Origin: Bacillota bacterium
GTDB lineage: Bacteria > Bacillota > Clostridia > Clostridiales > Clostridiaceae
Length of the DNA: 34,850 bases
Direction: 5' to 3'
NCBI GenBank assembly: GCA_021781655.1
Contig: JAJXWJ010000034.1
Span: forward strand, 1-34,850
Position numbers and translations under genes: made by a program. This document shows, piece by piece, positions 9,050 through 17,071 of this stretch; position 1 is the stretch's first letter, and the number at the start of each line of letters is the position of its first letter. The notes beneath the pieces were generated by a model. That model ran no database searches. It was not told where the DNA came from and worked only from the letters and a program-made list of their open reading frames with translations.

Positions 9050-9228
9050 AGCAATACTTGTTTTTTCTTACCGATAAAAAAATTTTACTAGGTATAGGCA
9101 TAGGAATTATAATTTCAACTATTATAATGCTTACAAACCAGACTATTTACACAATGAGCAAAAGTAGCATTGAATCGCAGGCATATTCATATGGAATGAG
9201 ATACCCTGCAGACATGAAAGTTAAATAG
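9022..9228 (+). CDS. Small single-pass membrane protein with a non-standard start codon
   Basis: An open frame, -1 relative to the preceding gene, ends with TAG at 9226-9228 and fills the gap before flgF. It encodes a basic N-terminus (NRKIIFRIK), one strong membrane helix (ILLGIGIGIIISTIIML) and a polar tail ending AYSYGMRYPADMKVK. No ATG precedes the helix. The best ribosome-binding site, AAGGGGGAGG at 9008-9017, points to ATT at 9022 (68 residues). TTG at 9058 (56 residues) is the alternative, nine bases after the upstream stop. A small protein at this position is plausible for clostridial flagellar operons. Function unknown; the start is uncertain. Confidence 0.65.
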   Translation: MNRKIIFRIKQYLFFLTDKKILLGIGIGIIISTIIMLTNQTIYTMSKSSIESQAYSYGMRYPADMKVK

Positions 9229-9242
9229 GGGGAAATATCAAT

Positions 9243-10025
9243 ATGATAAGAAGTATATATACCGCAGTTTCCGGCATGGTTACTGAAGAAGCAAAACAAA
9301 ACACTATTACTAACAATTTGGCAAATGCTAATACTAATGGCTTTAAATCTGACAATCAAGTAATAAAAGAATTTAAAGATGTTTTGATAATGAACCATCA
9401 AAATGTTTCAAATGGAGTAAACATGCCTAATGTACTAGGAACTCTTAGCTTAGGCAGTCAAGTTGATGAGACCGACACAAATTTTGTACAAGGTTCTTTA
9501 ACTAACACAAATGTGAAAACAGATTTCGCAATAAATGGAAATGGATTTTTCACAGTAAGCAGTGGAAACGGAAACACATCTCAAAATTACTATACAAGAA
9601 ATGGACACTTTATGGTAGATTCACAAGGCTACTTAGTAGATGGTAATGGAAACTATGTTATGGGTAAAAATTTGACTACAGGAACAGACGGAAGAATACA
9701 AGTAGGAAATAGCAACATAACTTCAGATACAAAGGGTAACTTAAGTTTAGATGGTAAGCCTTCCTATTCCTTAGATTTAGTAGACTTTTCAAATTACAAA
9801 TCACTTACTAAGGTGGGTGATAATTTATATCAAGGTGCAAATCCCATTACAAACGCAAACGTTAATGTCGTTCAAGGCTCTTTGGAAGGTTCAAATGTAA
9901 ATGTAGTAAATCAAATGATAGATATGATGAGTACTATGAGAAATTTTGAATCTGATCAAAAAGTTGTTCAATCTATTGACGAAACACTTGGACAAACTGT
10001 TAATGATGTAGGAACTGTTAAATAA
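9243..10025 (+). CDS. flgF: Flagellar rod protein, FlgF/FlhO-like
   Basis: A 260-residue flagellar basal-body rod protein. The N-terminus MIRSIYTAVSGMVTEEAKQN followed by TITNNLANANTNGFKSD is the conserved rod/hook signature, and the C-terminus NVVNQMIDMMSTMRNFESDQ is the matching coiled-coil end. These two ends pair in the assembled rod. The central D1 domain has the DFAINGNGFFTV segment. It corresponds to FlgF of Gram-negatives and FlhO of Bacillus. It is followed by a paralogue, so the two probably form adjacent layers of the rod. A GGGGGA ribosome-binding site precedes the start. Confidence 0.9.
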   Translation: MIRSIYTAVSGMVTEEAKQNTITNNLANANTNGFKSDNQVIKEFKDVLIMNHQNVSNGVNMPNVLGTLSLGSQVDETDTNFVQGSLTNTNVKTDFAINGNGFFTVSSGNGNTSQNYYTRNGHFMVDSQGYLVDGNGNYVMGKNLTTGTDGRIQVGNSNITSDTKGNLSLDGKPSYSLDLVDFSNYKSLTKVGDNLYQGANPITNANVNVVQGSLEGSNVNVVNQMIDMMSTMRNFESDQKVVQSIDETLGQTVNDVGTVK

Positions 10026-10048
10026 AAAAGTTATTAGGAGGGTATATA

Positions 10049-10822
10049 ATGCTTGAATTATTGCTTCATAATAAAAGTTCAATGAGTGCAGATCAGCAAA
10101 TGATAGATACAATTTCAAATAATATTGCAAACATGAATACAGACGGTTATAAAGCTGAGACTGGTGAATTCAGCGATTTAGTTTATGATTCTTTAAATAG
10201 AAATGGAATTCCAGTGAATGGAGCATCTGCTACAACACTTCAAACTGGAACAGGAGCTAAAATTAACGGCTTTGTAAGAGATAATACAGAAGGAACTCTT
10301 AATCAAACAGGTCAAAACACAGATTTTGCTCTTGATGGACCTGGATATTTTAAAGTAATAACTTCCAATGGTACAGCGGCATACGAAAGAAATGGTGATT
10401 TTAGTATAGATGCTTCAGGTACATTGGTTGATCAAAGTGGAAATAGGGTTGAAGTTCAATTTACAAATGGCAAGGTTCCGCTAAAAGAGGATAATTTTAC
10501 TGTTGCCAACGATGGAACTGTTTCTGAAAAGAATGGTAATGTAACTAATGTAATAGGAAAAATTAATGTATATGATGTTATTGGACAAAATGCCTTTACA
10601 TCTGTTGGAAATAACTTATATGTTCCGAATCAAGGAGCACAAATTTATAAAACATTAAATACAAATATTAAGCAAGGATATACTGAAGGCTCTAATGTAA
10701 ATTTAGTTAGTGAAATGACAAATATGCTTTCAGTACAACGGTCTTTTCAGTTAAATTCTAAAGGGCTTAGCACTGCGGATCAAATGTGGCAAATGGTAAA
10801 TAGTATGGCATCAAATCAATAG
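10049..10822 (+). CDS. flgG: Flagellar distal rod protein, FlgG/FlhP-like
   Basis: A 257-residue paralogue of the gene before it. The N-terminal QQMIDTISNNIANMNTDGYK and the C-terminal SNVNLVSEMTNMLSVQRSFQ ending in VNSMASNQ are typical of FlgG-class rod proteins; the central DFALDGPGYFKV segment is also conserved. It probably forms the distal rod, as FlgG or Bacillus FlhP does. The LVYDSL segment after GEF matches the FlgG-specific N-terminal stretch, which favours FlgG over FlgF. It has a strong AGGAGG site and is the last gene of the operon: a bidirectional terminator follows four bases after the stop. Confidence 0.9.
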   Translation: MLELLLHNKSSMSADQQMIDTISNNIANMNTDGYKAETGEFSDLVYDSLNRNGIPVNGASATTLQTGTGAKINGFVRDNTEGTLNQTGQNTDFALDGPGYFKVITSNGTAAYERNGDFSIDASGTLVDQSGNRVEVQFTNGKVPLKEDNFTVANDGTVSEKNGNVTNVIGKINVYDVIGQNAFTSVGNNLYVPNQGAQIYKTLNTNIKQGYTEGSNVNLVSEMTNMLSVQRSFQLNSKGLSTADQMWQMVNSMASNQ

Positions 10823-10825
10823 AAA

Positions 10826-10858
10826 AAAACCAGCTTTAAGCTGGTTTTAATTTTTTTT
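10826..10858. terminator. Bidirectional intrinsic terminator between flgG and ppaC
   Basis: A perfect 9-bp stem (AAAACCAGC, 10826-10834, with GCTGGTTTT, 10840-10848) has a five-base loop. Eight T's follow at 10851-10858, and seven A's at 10823-10829 give a T-run on the other strand. It lies between convergent genes and can stop transcription from both sides. Confidence 0.92.
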
Positions 10859-12497
10859 ACAGATTTTCAATCGTAGTTGTAAGTGGAGGAATAACCTGTT
10901 TCTTTCTTGATAAAATTCCTTCTGCATAAGCACAATTATCAATTAGGGTTACGTCAAAAGCTTTTGCAACAACTTCCTTATCTTGTCCAGCAGCAATTAG
11001 CTCAGAGCCTCCCTTTAGTATATCAGTTAATAGTAGCAATAAAAAATTAAAATTTTCACTATCTGCTTTTTTATTCATAAGTTCAAGCATTTCTGGTTTC
11101 ATTGGCATGAAGCCATCTATGTCCATTGTGTTAACTTGTGCTACACCAATTTTGAAATTTGAAAGAGAGAAGGTTTTATAGTCTTGATAAAATATTTCAC
11201 TGCATGATTTTCCTTCTAATGAAGTACCTGCCTTAAACAGTTCAGCAGCAAAATTTTCTGGAACTATATCACAAATTTCTGATAATCTTTTTACTATTTC
11301 TCTATCCTTTTGAGTTGTTGTAGGAGATCTAAACATTAAGGTGTCTGAAATTATTGCACCACATAAAAGTCCTGCTGCTTCTTTAGATGGTCTTATTCCA
11401 TTTTCAAAGAAAATAGAAGCTACTATTGTAGAAGAACTTCCAACAGGTTCATTTCTAAAATAAATAGGAGATCCAGTTTGAATGTCTGCTAATCTGTGAT
11501 GATCGATAATTTCAGTTATTTCTGCATCTTCTAGTCCTTCTACCGTTTGTGATTTTTCATTATGATCTACTAATATTAACTTCTTTTTTAACGCAGAAAT
11601 TAAATGATATCTAGAAATTCCACCAATAACTTTGCCTTCTTCATCAACAACTGGATAACTTCTATATCTTGTTTTTAACATAACGTCTTTAACATCTTCA
11701 ACATAGTCAAAGCTCTTAAAGCTAATTATATTTGATGTTGTCATTACATAGCTAATTGGAATGCTTTGAACTATAAGTCTTGCAGTTGTAAAAGAATCAA
11801 AAGGTGTTGAGATAATTGAGCAACCTTTTAGTTTTGCTTTTTCAATTATTTCTTCACTTATTGGATGATTTCCCGAAACTATCATAAGTGCAGCTTCAGC
11901 TTCTAGTATTGTATCTTGTGAATCCGTCCTGTCTCCAGTAATTACTATGTCGCCTTTATCGATGTGTTCTTCTGCACTGCTTGGTTGCATTGCTACAACA
12001 ACTATTTTACCAGGAAGTTTTGGTTCATCCTCTGCAAGGAAAATAGTTTTTGCCGCAAGTGTATCAATTATATTATTAATTCTTGTTTTTGATTTAGATA
12101 AAATGTGATTATCCCAAATATCCATGTAAGTATTAATTAAATTTGAAACAGAAGCAAGACCTATTAGTTTACCATTAGCATCAACTACAGATAAAGTTTT
12201 AACGTTGTTCTTGCTCATTATTTCCCAAGCCATTTTTAAAGAAACGTCTGGAGAAATTGGAGATATGCTATCGAAAGTCAAATCGGAAACTTGTGCTTTC
12301 ATTGTAACCTTAAGTTGTGGCTCCTTAACACCAAAATAATTAAGGATAAATTTTGTTTCTCTACTTAATTCACCTTGTCTAAGTGGTATTGCATTTACAT
12401 CTGAAACTTTATTTTTATATTCTGCATAAGCAACTGCGGCACAAATCGAGTCTGAATCTGGATTTTTGTGACCAGTTATGTAAATTGTCTCTTTCAT
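10857..12497 (-). CDS. ppaC: Manganese-dependent inorganic pyrophosphatase with CBS-DRTGG regulatory insert
   Basis: A family II pyrophosphatase that hydrolyses cytosolic PPi. The N-terminal DHH domain has HKNPDSDS (H10, D14, D16), and later DHN at 311-313 and DHH at 332-334 complete the metal site; the C-terminal DHHA2 domain ends with the substrate-binding SRKKQ motif. Between about residues 70 and 305 is a regulatory insert: CBS (70-125), DRTGG-like domain (about 135-245) and a second CBS (250-305). At 546 residues it is about 240 longer than the plain enzyme, as in the known clostridial CBS-PPase, where AMP/ADP inhibit and ATP or diadenosine polyphosphates activate. Start ATG follows an AGGAGG site. 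Confidence 0.95.
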   Translation of the reverse strand: MKETIYITGHKNPDSDSICAAVAYAEYKNKVSDVNAIPLRQGELSRETKFILNYFGVKEPQLKVTMKAQVSDLTFDSISPISPDVSLKMAWEIMSKNNVKTLSVVDANGKLIGLASVSNLINTYMDIWDNHILSKSKTRINNIIDTLAAKTIFLAEDEPKLPGKIVVVAMQPSSAEEHIDKGDIVITGDRTDSQDTILEAEAALMIVSGNHPISEEIIEKAKLKGCSIISTPFDSFTTARLIVQSIPISYVMTTSNIISFKSFDYVEDVKDVMLKTRYRSYPVVDEEGKVIGGISRYHLISALKKKLILVDHNEKSQTVEGLEDAEITEIIDHHRLADIQTGSPIYFRNEPVGSSSTIVASIFFENGIRPSKEAAGLLCGAIISDTLMFRSPTTTQKDREIVKRLSEICDIVPENFAAELFKAGTSLEGKSCSEIFYQDYKTFSLSNFKIGVAQVNTMDIDGFMPMKPEMLELMNKKADSENFNFLLLLLTDILKGGSELIAAGQDKEVVAKAFDVTLIDNCAYAEGILSRKKQVIPPLTTTIENL

Positions 12498-12554
12498 ATA
12501 ATCCTCCTGTGTAATGTTATAGTTATTTTACATAAGTAATAATTATCCTATATC

Positions 12555-12583
12555 ATTTTATAATTTATATGAATAAAAGTAAA
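12555..12583 (-). promoter_or_regulatory. Probable sigma-A promoter of ppaC
   Basis: On the - strand, TTTACT (12578-12583) and TAAAAT (12555-12560) are separated by 17 bases, a fair housekeeping promoter about 60 bases upstream of the ppaC start. Surrounding DNA is AT-rich, so chance matches are possible. Confidence 0.4.
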
Positions 12584-12641
12584 GTAATGAAGTTTATTTT
12601 TTCATAAATGATAGGGCTATATACATATAAATATTGAGAAG

Positions 12642-12666
12642 GTTGTCTTTGAAAAACAACTTTTTT
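12642..12666 (+). promoter_or_regulatory. Weak hairpin and T-run in the leader of the P-type ATPase gene
   Basis: GTTGT (12642-12646) pairs with ACAAC (12656-12660) and is followed by six T's, ending 27 bases before the GTG start. This resembles a small attenuator, but the stem is only five base pairs and may be fortuitous. Confidence 0.25.
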
Positions 12667-12693
12667 AAGTTAAAGTGTGAGAGGTGATTAAAA

Positions 12694-15228
12694 GTGATAA
12701 ATGAAAAAGAAATAATATATGGACTAAGTAGCCTTGAGGCTGAAAAAAGAATTAAAAAATATGGTTTAAATATAATTGAAAAGAAAAAAAAAATATCTCC
12801 TTTAAAAATATTTATATCTCAATTTAATGATTTTATTGTATGGGTTTTAATTGTAGCAACTATAATTTCAGCTTTTATCGGAGAACAAGCTGATGCAATT
12901 ACTATATTGATAATAATTGTATTAAACGCATTTTTAGGCTTTTTTCAGGAGTATAGAACAGAGAAATCATTAGAAGCTTTAAAGAAGATGGCAGCTCCAA
13001 ATGCTAAAGTTTATAGAGATAAAAGAATTCAAGTTATTAAGGCAGAAAAAATTGTTCCAGATGATATTATATTGGTTGAAAGTGGGGATAGAGTTCCAGC
13101 AGATTGTGAGATAATTAAGTCAACAAATTTATTAGTTGATGAAGCACTTCTAACTGGTGAATCTGTAGGGATTTTAAAGTCAAAGGAAAACAATAAAGTA
13201 TATATGGGTACGACTGTTTTAGTAGGAAAAGGAGAAGGAAAAGTTATAAAAACAGGAATGAATTCTGAAATGGGTAAAATAGCTTCTCTTCTAAATGACA
13301 TAGAGGAAGAAAGAACACCTTTAAAAGAAAAACTTACTTCTTTGGGAAAGGTTTTGGTTTTTTGTTGTGTAATTATATGCATTATTGTAACCTTCTTAGG
13401 CATAATAAGAGGCCAAGATAAATATCAAATGTTTTTAGTTGGTGTAAGTTTAGCTGTGGCAGCAATTCCTGAGGGTTTAGCCGCTATTGTTACAGTAGCA
13501 CTTGGATTAGGTGTTTCAAGAATGTTAAAGAGAAAGGCATTAGTTAGAAAGCTTCCGGCTGTTGAAACATTAGGCTGCACATCAATAATATGTAGCGACA
13601 AAACAGGTACCTTAACTAAAAATGAGATGACAGTAAAAAAAATTTATTATGATGGAATAACTTACGAAAAAGATTTTAATAATAGAAAATTAGTATTACT
13701 AAAAAAGGCAGTATTATATTGTAATGATTGTACTATAGTTAAAAAAGGCAAAGATATTTCAAAGAACATAATTGGTGACCCAACTGAAGCAGCACTTATA
13801 AAAGCATTTTTTAATAAGGAAAAAGAATATGCTAACTTTATTAAAGATGGAAATAAAATTAAAGAAATTCCCTTTGATTCCAGCAGAAAATTAATGTCTG
13901 TATTAATATCAGAAAATGGGGAAAGGACAGCCTACGTTAAAGGGGCTCCAGAAAAAATTATTAAAAAATGCAAATTTATATTATTAAATGAGAAAGTTAT
14001 ATTATTAAGTCAAATGCATAAAAAAAAGTTGGAAAACATAATAGAGAGAATGGCTGGCGATGCATTAAGGTGTATAGCGGTGTCATACAAGAAAGTTACA
14101 AATATTAGAGAATTTGATGAAGAAAATAATCTAATATTTCTTGGAATATTAGGAATGATAGACCCTCCAAGAGAAGAAGTTAAAGAAGCAGTTAGAATTT
14201 GTAAAAAAGCTGGTATTAAACCTATTATGATTACAGGAGATCATAAAATTACAGCATTCTCAATTGGCAAGGAATTAGATATTTGCAGTAATAAACTGGA
14301 GGTTATGACTGGCGAAGAATTAGATAAGCTTTCAGATAAAAAATTTTCTGAGATTATTGACAGTGTTAAGGTGTATGCAAGAGTAAATCCAGAACATAAA
14401 TTAAAAATTGTTAAGGAATTTAAAAGGAAAGGTAAAATTGTAGCTATGACAGGTGATGGAGTGAATGATGCACCAGCTGTAAAGGAAGCAGATATTGGAA
14501 TTGCCATGGGCATTAGCGGTACGGATGTAACAAAGGAAGCAAGTTCAATGATATTACTAGATGATAATTTTACAACTATAGTAGCTGCAGTAGAGGAAGG
14601 AAGAATAATTTATAACAATATAAGAAAGTTTATTAGATACTTGTTGTCCTGTAACTTAGGAGAGGTGTTGACAATGTTTTTAGCATCTCTATTCTATTTG
14701 GAAACTCCACTATTGCCTATTCAAATACTGTTAGTCAATTTAGCCACTGATGGACTACCTGCAATTGCATTAGGAGTAGACCCATCGGATTTAAATGTAA
14801 TGGATGAAATACCAAGAGATAAAAATGAAAGCATATTTTCAAAGGGTTTAAAGGAAAAAATAATAATTAGAGGCTCGTTAATAGGTGTCTGCACTATTTT
14901 TTCATTTTTAGTTGGAAAGTATTTAAAAATGAATATTTCAACATGCAGAACGTTAGCTTTGGGTACACTAATAATGTCACAGCTTATACATGTTTTTGAA
15001 TGCAGGTCTGAAAAATATTCGATTTTTCAAATTAAGTTTTTTACAAATATATATTTAGTTATAGCAGTTTTAATTTCTATAGGCATGCTTTTATCCGTAA
15101 TTTATCTTCCTTTTTTTAGGGATATATTTCATACAAGTAGTATAGGATATATTCATTGGGTAATAATTATATTTTTTTCTGGTGGAATTTCACTAATTAA
15201 TAGTTTATATTTATGGCTGAATAGATAG
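12694..15228 (+). CDS. Cation-transporting P-type ATPase, Ca2+ (type IIA) class
   Basis: An 844-residue P-type ATPase that should export cations, most likely Ca2+. The actuator motif TGES is present, phosphorylation takes place at D302 in DKTGTLT (302-308), and the hinge TGDGVNDAP is at 586-594. Calcium-site residues are kept: PEGL in M4 (AAIPEGLAA), N and E in M5 (SCNLGEV), and N, T and D in M6 (VNLATDGLPA). The architecture matches SERCA/YloB-like bacterial Ca2+ pumps. The start is GTG at 12694, nine bases after AGAGG. It stands alone between two hairpin structures. A role in another divalent cation cannot be excluded without assays. Confidence 0.92.
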   Translation: MINEKEIIYGLSSLEAEKRIKKYGLNIIEKKKKISPLKIFISQFNDFIVWVLIVATIISAFIGEQADAITILIIIVLNAFLGFFQEYRTEKSLEALKKMAAPNAKVYRDKRIQVIKAEKIVPDDIILVESGDRVPADCEIIKSTNLLVDEALLTGESVGILKSKENNKVYMGTTVLVGKGEGKVIKTGMNSEMGKIASLLNDIEEERTPLKEKLTSLGKVLVFCCVIICIIVTFLGIIRGQDKYQMFLVGVSLAVAAIPEGLAAIVTVALGLGVSRMLKRKALVRKLPAVETLGCTSIICSDKTGTLTKNEMTVKKIYYDGITYEKDFNNRKLVLLKKAVLYCNDCTIVKKGKDISKNIIGDPTEAALIKAFFNKEKEYANFIKDGNKIKEIPFDSSRKLMSVLISENGERTAYVKGAPEKIIKKCKFILLNEKVILLSQMHKKKLENIIERMAGDALRCIAVSYKKVTNIREFDEENNLIFLGILGMIDPPREEVKEAVRICKKAGIKPIMITGDHKITAFSIGKELDICSNKLEVMTGEELDKLSDKKFSEIIDSVKVYARVNPEHKLKIVKEFKRKGKIVAMTGDGVNDAPAVKEADIGIAMGISGTDVTKEASSMILLDDNFTTIVAAVEEGRIIYNNIRKFIRYLLSCNLGEVLTMFLASLFYLETPLLPIQILLVNLATDGLPAIALGVDPSDLNVMDEIPRDKNESIFSKGLKEKIIIRGSLIGVCTIFSFLVGKYLKMNISTCRTLALGTLIMSQLIHVFECRSEKYSIFQIKFFTNIYLVIAVLISIGMLLSVIYLPFFRDIFHTSSIGYIHWVIIIFFSGGISLINSLYLWLNR

Positions 15229-15284
15229 AAAAAATTAGTTTCATTGTCTATATAAATTTTAGAGCGTTTTTTTAGATAAAAGAG

Positions 15285-15312
15285 CTGCTGCTCTAAATAT
15301 TGAGTGCAGCAG
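15285..15312 (+). terminator. Possible terminator after the P-type ATPase gene
   Basis: CTGCTGC (15285-15291) pairs with GCAGCAG (15306-15312), about 55 bases after the stop. The stem is the only GC-rich element in this AT-rich gap, but a clear T-run is missing (TACCTTTCTTACTTTATT follows), so termination strength is uncertain. Confidence 0.4.
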
Positions 15313-15440
15313 TACCTTTCTTACTTTATTATTATTAACATATTTAGTTTAATGAGAATGTGGTTTTTAGTCGAAAAAGTTAGATATTCCACGAAATAAT
15401 GAAAAATAACGAGTTTAATATATATAATTCGGCAAATAAT

Positions 15441-15471
15441 AGGTATGACCAATTAATGGTATGACCAATTA
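15441..15471 (+). promoter_or_regulatory. Two direct operator-like repeats, GGTATGACCAATTA, upstream of cfa
   Basis: GGTATGACCAATTA occurs at 15442-15455 and again, identically, at 15458-15471, a 16-bp period. Each copy holds an odd-centred palindrome, GGT-ATG-ACC; the second is the fuller TGGT-ATG-ACCA. TGGTNNNACCA is a site type bound by GntR/FadR-family regulators. The repeats cover the -35 region and spacer of the cfa promoter, which suits a repressor. The regulator is not in the window. Confidence 0.6.
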
Positions 15472-15482
15472 TGAGCTATAAT
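15453..15482 (+). promoter_or_regulatory. Probable cfa promoter
   Basis: A consensus -10 box TATAAT lies at 15477-15482, 34 bases before the likely start codon. The only -35 candidate at 18-base spacing is TTAATG (15453-15458), a poor match, so expression may be weak or factor-dependent. The GGTATGACC operator pair overlaps this region. Confidence 0.5.
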
Positions 15483-15516
15483 ATTATTTAAACACGATAA
15501 AGAGGAGATGTATGTT

Positions 15517-16689
15517 ATGATAATTGACAAATTATTTTATAAGACGCTGTTCAAGAATTTATTTTCAGATACTTATGAATTGACACTTTGGGATGGCAGT
15601 ACAGAAATCTATGGGGAAGGAGAAGTTCAATTTAAAATAAAATTTAATGAAGCTATTCCTAAAGCAGATATTATTAAAGATCCTTCATTAACTTTTGGTG
15701 AAGCTTATATGACCAAGAAAATCGACATTGAAGGAAGCGTTCAAAAGGTTATAGAATCTTTATATAATAACAAGGAAAGTTTTTTAAGAAATAGTAATCA
15801 ATATGCTAGTTTATTAAAAATGGCAACAAATAACGTTAAAAATAGCAAAAAGAATATTGAATTTCATTATGATATAGGAAATGATTTTTATAAATTATGG
15901 CTAGATGATACAATGACATACTCTTGTGGCTATTTTAAATCTTATGAAGACTCTTTAACTCAAGCACAAAGGAATAAAGTTGAGCATATTCTTAAAAAGC
16001 TAAATTTAAAAGAAGGTGAAACTTTACTTGATATAGGTTGTGGTTGGGGTGAACTTATCATTTCAGCAGCTAAAAAATATAAAGTAAAGGCTTTAGGAAT
16101 TACTTTGAGTAATGAACAGTTAGACAAGGTTAATGAAAAAATAAAAAAAGAAGGCTTGGAAAGTTCAGTTGAGGTAAAACTTATCGATTACAGAGAATTA
16201 AAGAATAGAACTTTTGATAAGATTGTAAGTGTAGGAATGCTTGAACATGTTGGACAAGACCATCTTGCTGAATACTTTAAAGCGTTAAATGATTTATTAA
16301 ATGATAAAGGTGTATCATTACTTCATTGCATAACAGGAACAAAAATTGGAGGAAATAATACATGGATTAATAGATACATATTTCCAGGAGGTTATGTACC
16401 AGCAGTTAAAGAATTAGTTAATTGTATGTCAGATGAAGGATTTAGTTTAAATGATGCAGAAAATTTGAGACTTCATTATGGAAGAACTTTAGAGCATTGG
16501 GCAAAGAATTTCGAAAATGCCTTGCCTGAAATTAGTAAAACAAAAGATGAAACTTTTATAAGAATGTGGAGATTGTATTTAAATGCTTGTGCAGCATCTT
16601 TTAATTGTGGGAATATAAGCATTCACCAATTTTTGTTTAATAAAGGCGTGAATAATGAGTTGCCATGGACTAGAGATTATATGTATTAA
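15517..16689 (+). CDS. cfa: Cyclopropane-fatty-acyl-phospholipid synthase family methyltransferase
   Basis: This enzyme transfers a methylene group from S-adenosylmethionine to cis double bonds of membrane phospholipid acyl chains. The SAM-binding motif LDIGCGWGE lies around residues 171-179, preceded by the family segments IEFHYDIGNDFYKLWLDD and MTYSCGYF. C-terminal HYGRTLEHWAKNFE and the MWRLYLNACAASFNCGNISI stretch are also typical. ATG 15508 directly abuts the AGAGGAG ribosome-binding site (15501-15507), leaving no spacing, so the start is placed at ATG 15517, giving 390 residues. It is a single-gene unit with its own promoter and terminator. Cyclopropanation usually rises in stationary phase or under acid or solvent stress. 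Confidence 0.92.
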   Translation: MIIDKLFYKTLFKNLFSDTYELTLWDGSTEIYGEGEVQFKIKFNEAIPKADIIKDPSLTFGEAYMTKKIDIEGSVQKVIESLYNNKESFLRNSNQYASLLKMATNNVKNSKKNIEFHYDIGNDFYKLWLDDTMTYSCGYFKSYEDSLTQAQRNKVEHILKKLNLKEGETLLDIGCGWGELIISAAKKYKVKALGITLSNEQLDKVNEKIKKEGLESSVEVKLIDYRELKNRTFDKIVSVGMLEHVGQDHLAEYFKALNDLLNDKGVSLLHCITGTKIGGNNTWINRYIFPGGYVPAVKELVNCMSDEGFSLNDAENLRLHYGRTLEHWAKNFENALPEISKTKDETFIRMWRLYLNACAASFNCGNISIHQFLFNKGVNNELPWTRDYMY

Positions 16690-16793
16690 GAAAGAGTTCA
16701 ATACATGAATTTATTTTAACTTTACTGCATTTGTTTTTTTATTAATCCATTCCGTTACACTTTATTTGATCTAAATATAATACATAAAAAATA

Positions 16794-16838
16794 AAAGGGA
16801 TTAAATCTTTATAATTAAAAATTTAATCCCTTTCTATT
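16794..16838. terminator. Terminator-like hairpin after cfa
   Basis: A perfect 13-bp stem (16794-16806 with 16821-16833, AAAGGGATTAAAT and its complement) has a 14-base loop and is followed by CTATTTTC. It ends the cfa transcript about 105 bases after the stop. It could also stop transcripts of the - strand gene at 17072-17470 after they pass the 96-bp repeats. Confidence 0.7.
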
Positions 16839-16864
16839 TTCTAAGTTAAGAATATTGACGGACG

Positions 16865-17067
16865 AAACCCCTAGTAGAGTGTAGGAGTAAAATTAGGCTC
16901 ACGTCACCATCTATATAGAGTGATTAATTATAGTTTATGAGGAAACATGGGCTAAAGCCCAAACCCCTAGTAGAGTATAGGAGTAAAATTAAGTTCACGT
17001 CACCATCTTTTGAGAGTGATTAATTATAGTTCATGAGGAAACATGGGCTAAAGCCCAAACCCCTAGT
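16865..17067. repeat. Tandem 96-bp repeat (two full copies plus 11 bp), candidate structured RNA
   Basis: Copy 1 is 16865-16960, copy 2 is 16961-17056, and the first 11 bases (AAACCCCTAGT) recur at 17057-17067. The copies differ at 7 of 96 positions. Each unit can fold into CCTA/TAGG (unit 6-9 with 18-21), a TCAC/GTGA plus TCT/AGA hairpin (40-59) and a GGGCT/AGCCC hairpin (85-96). Three of the seven differences fall in the four-base loop of the middle hairpin, which suggests that pairing is conserved. There is no coding potential. The gap 16690-17071 contains only this and the cfa terminator. Identity unknown; a transposon-end or guide-RNA scaffold relic and an independent ncRNA are both possible. 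Confidence 0.75.
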
Positions 17068-17071
17068 TGGT

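Noticed and set aside
12694-15228. Mg2+ or K+ class P-type ATPase
   Set aside because: PEGL in M4 with N/E in M5 and N/T/D in M6 match the Ca2+ type IIA group better than Mg2+ or Kdp pumps.
16865-17067. CRISPR array
   Set aside because: The units are 96 bp, directly abutting, and nearly identical throughout. There are no unique spacers between short repeats and no cas genes.
16865-17067. Tandem c-di-GMP or glycine riboswitch
   Set aside because: The conserved aptamer cores of these classes were not found on either strand, and no gene starts directly downstream on the + strand.
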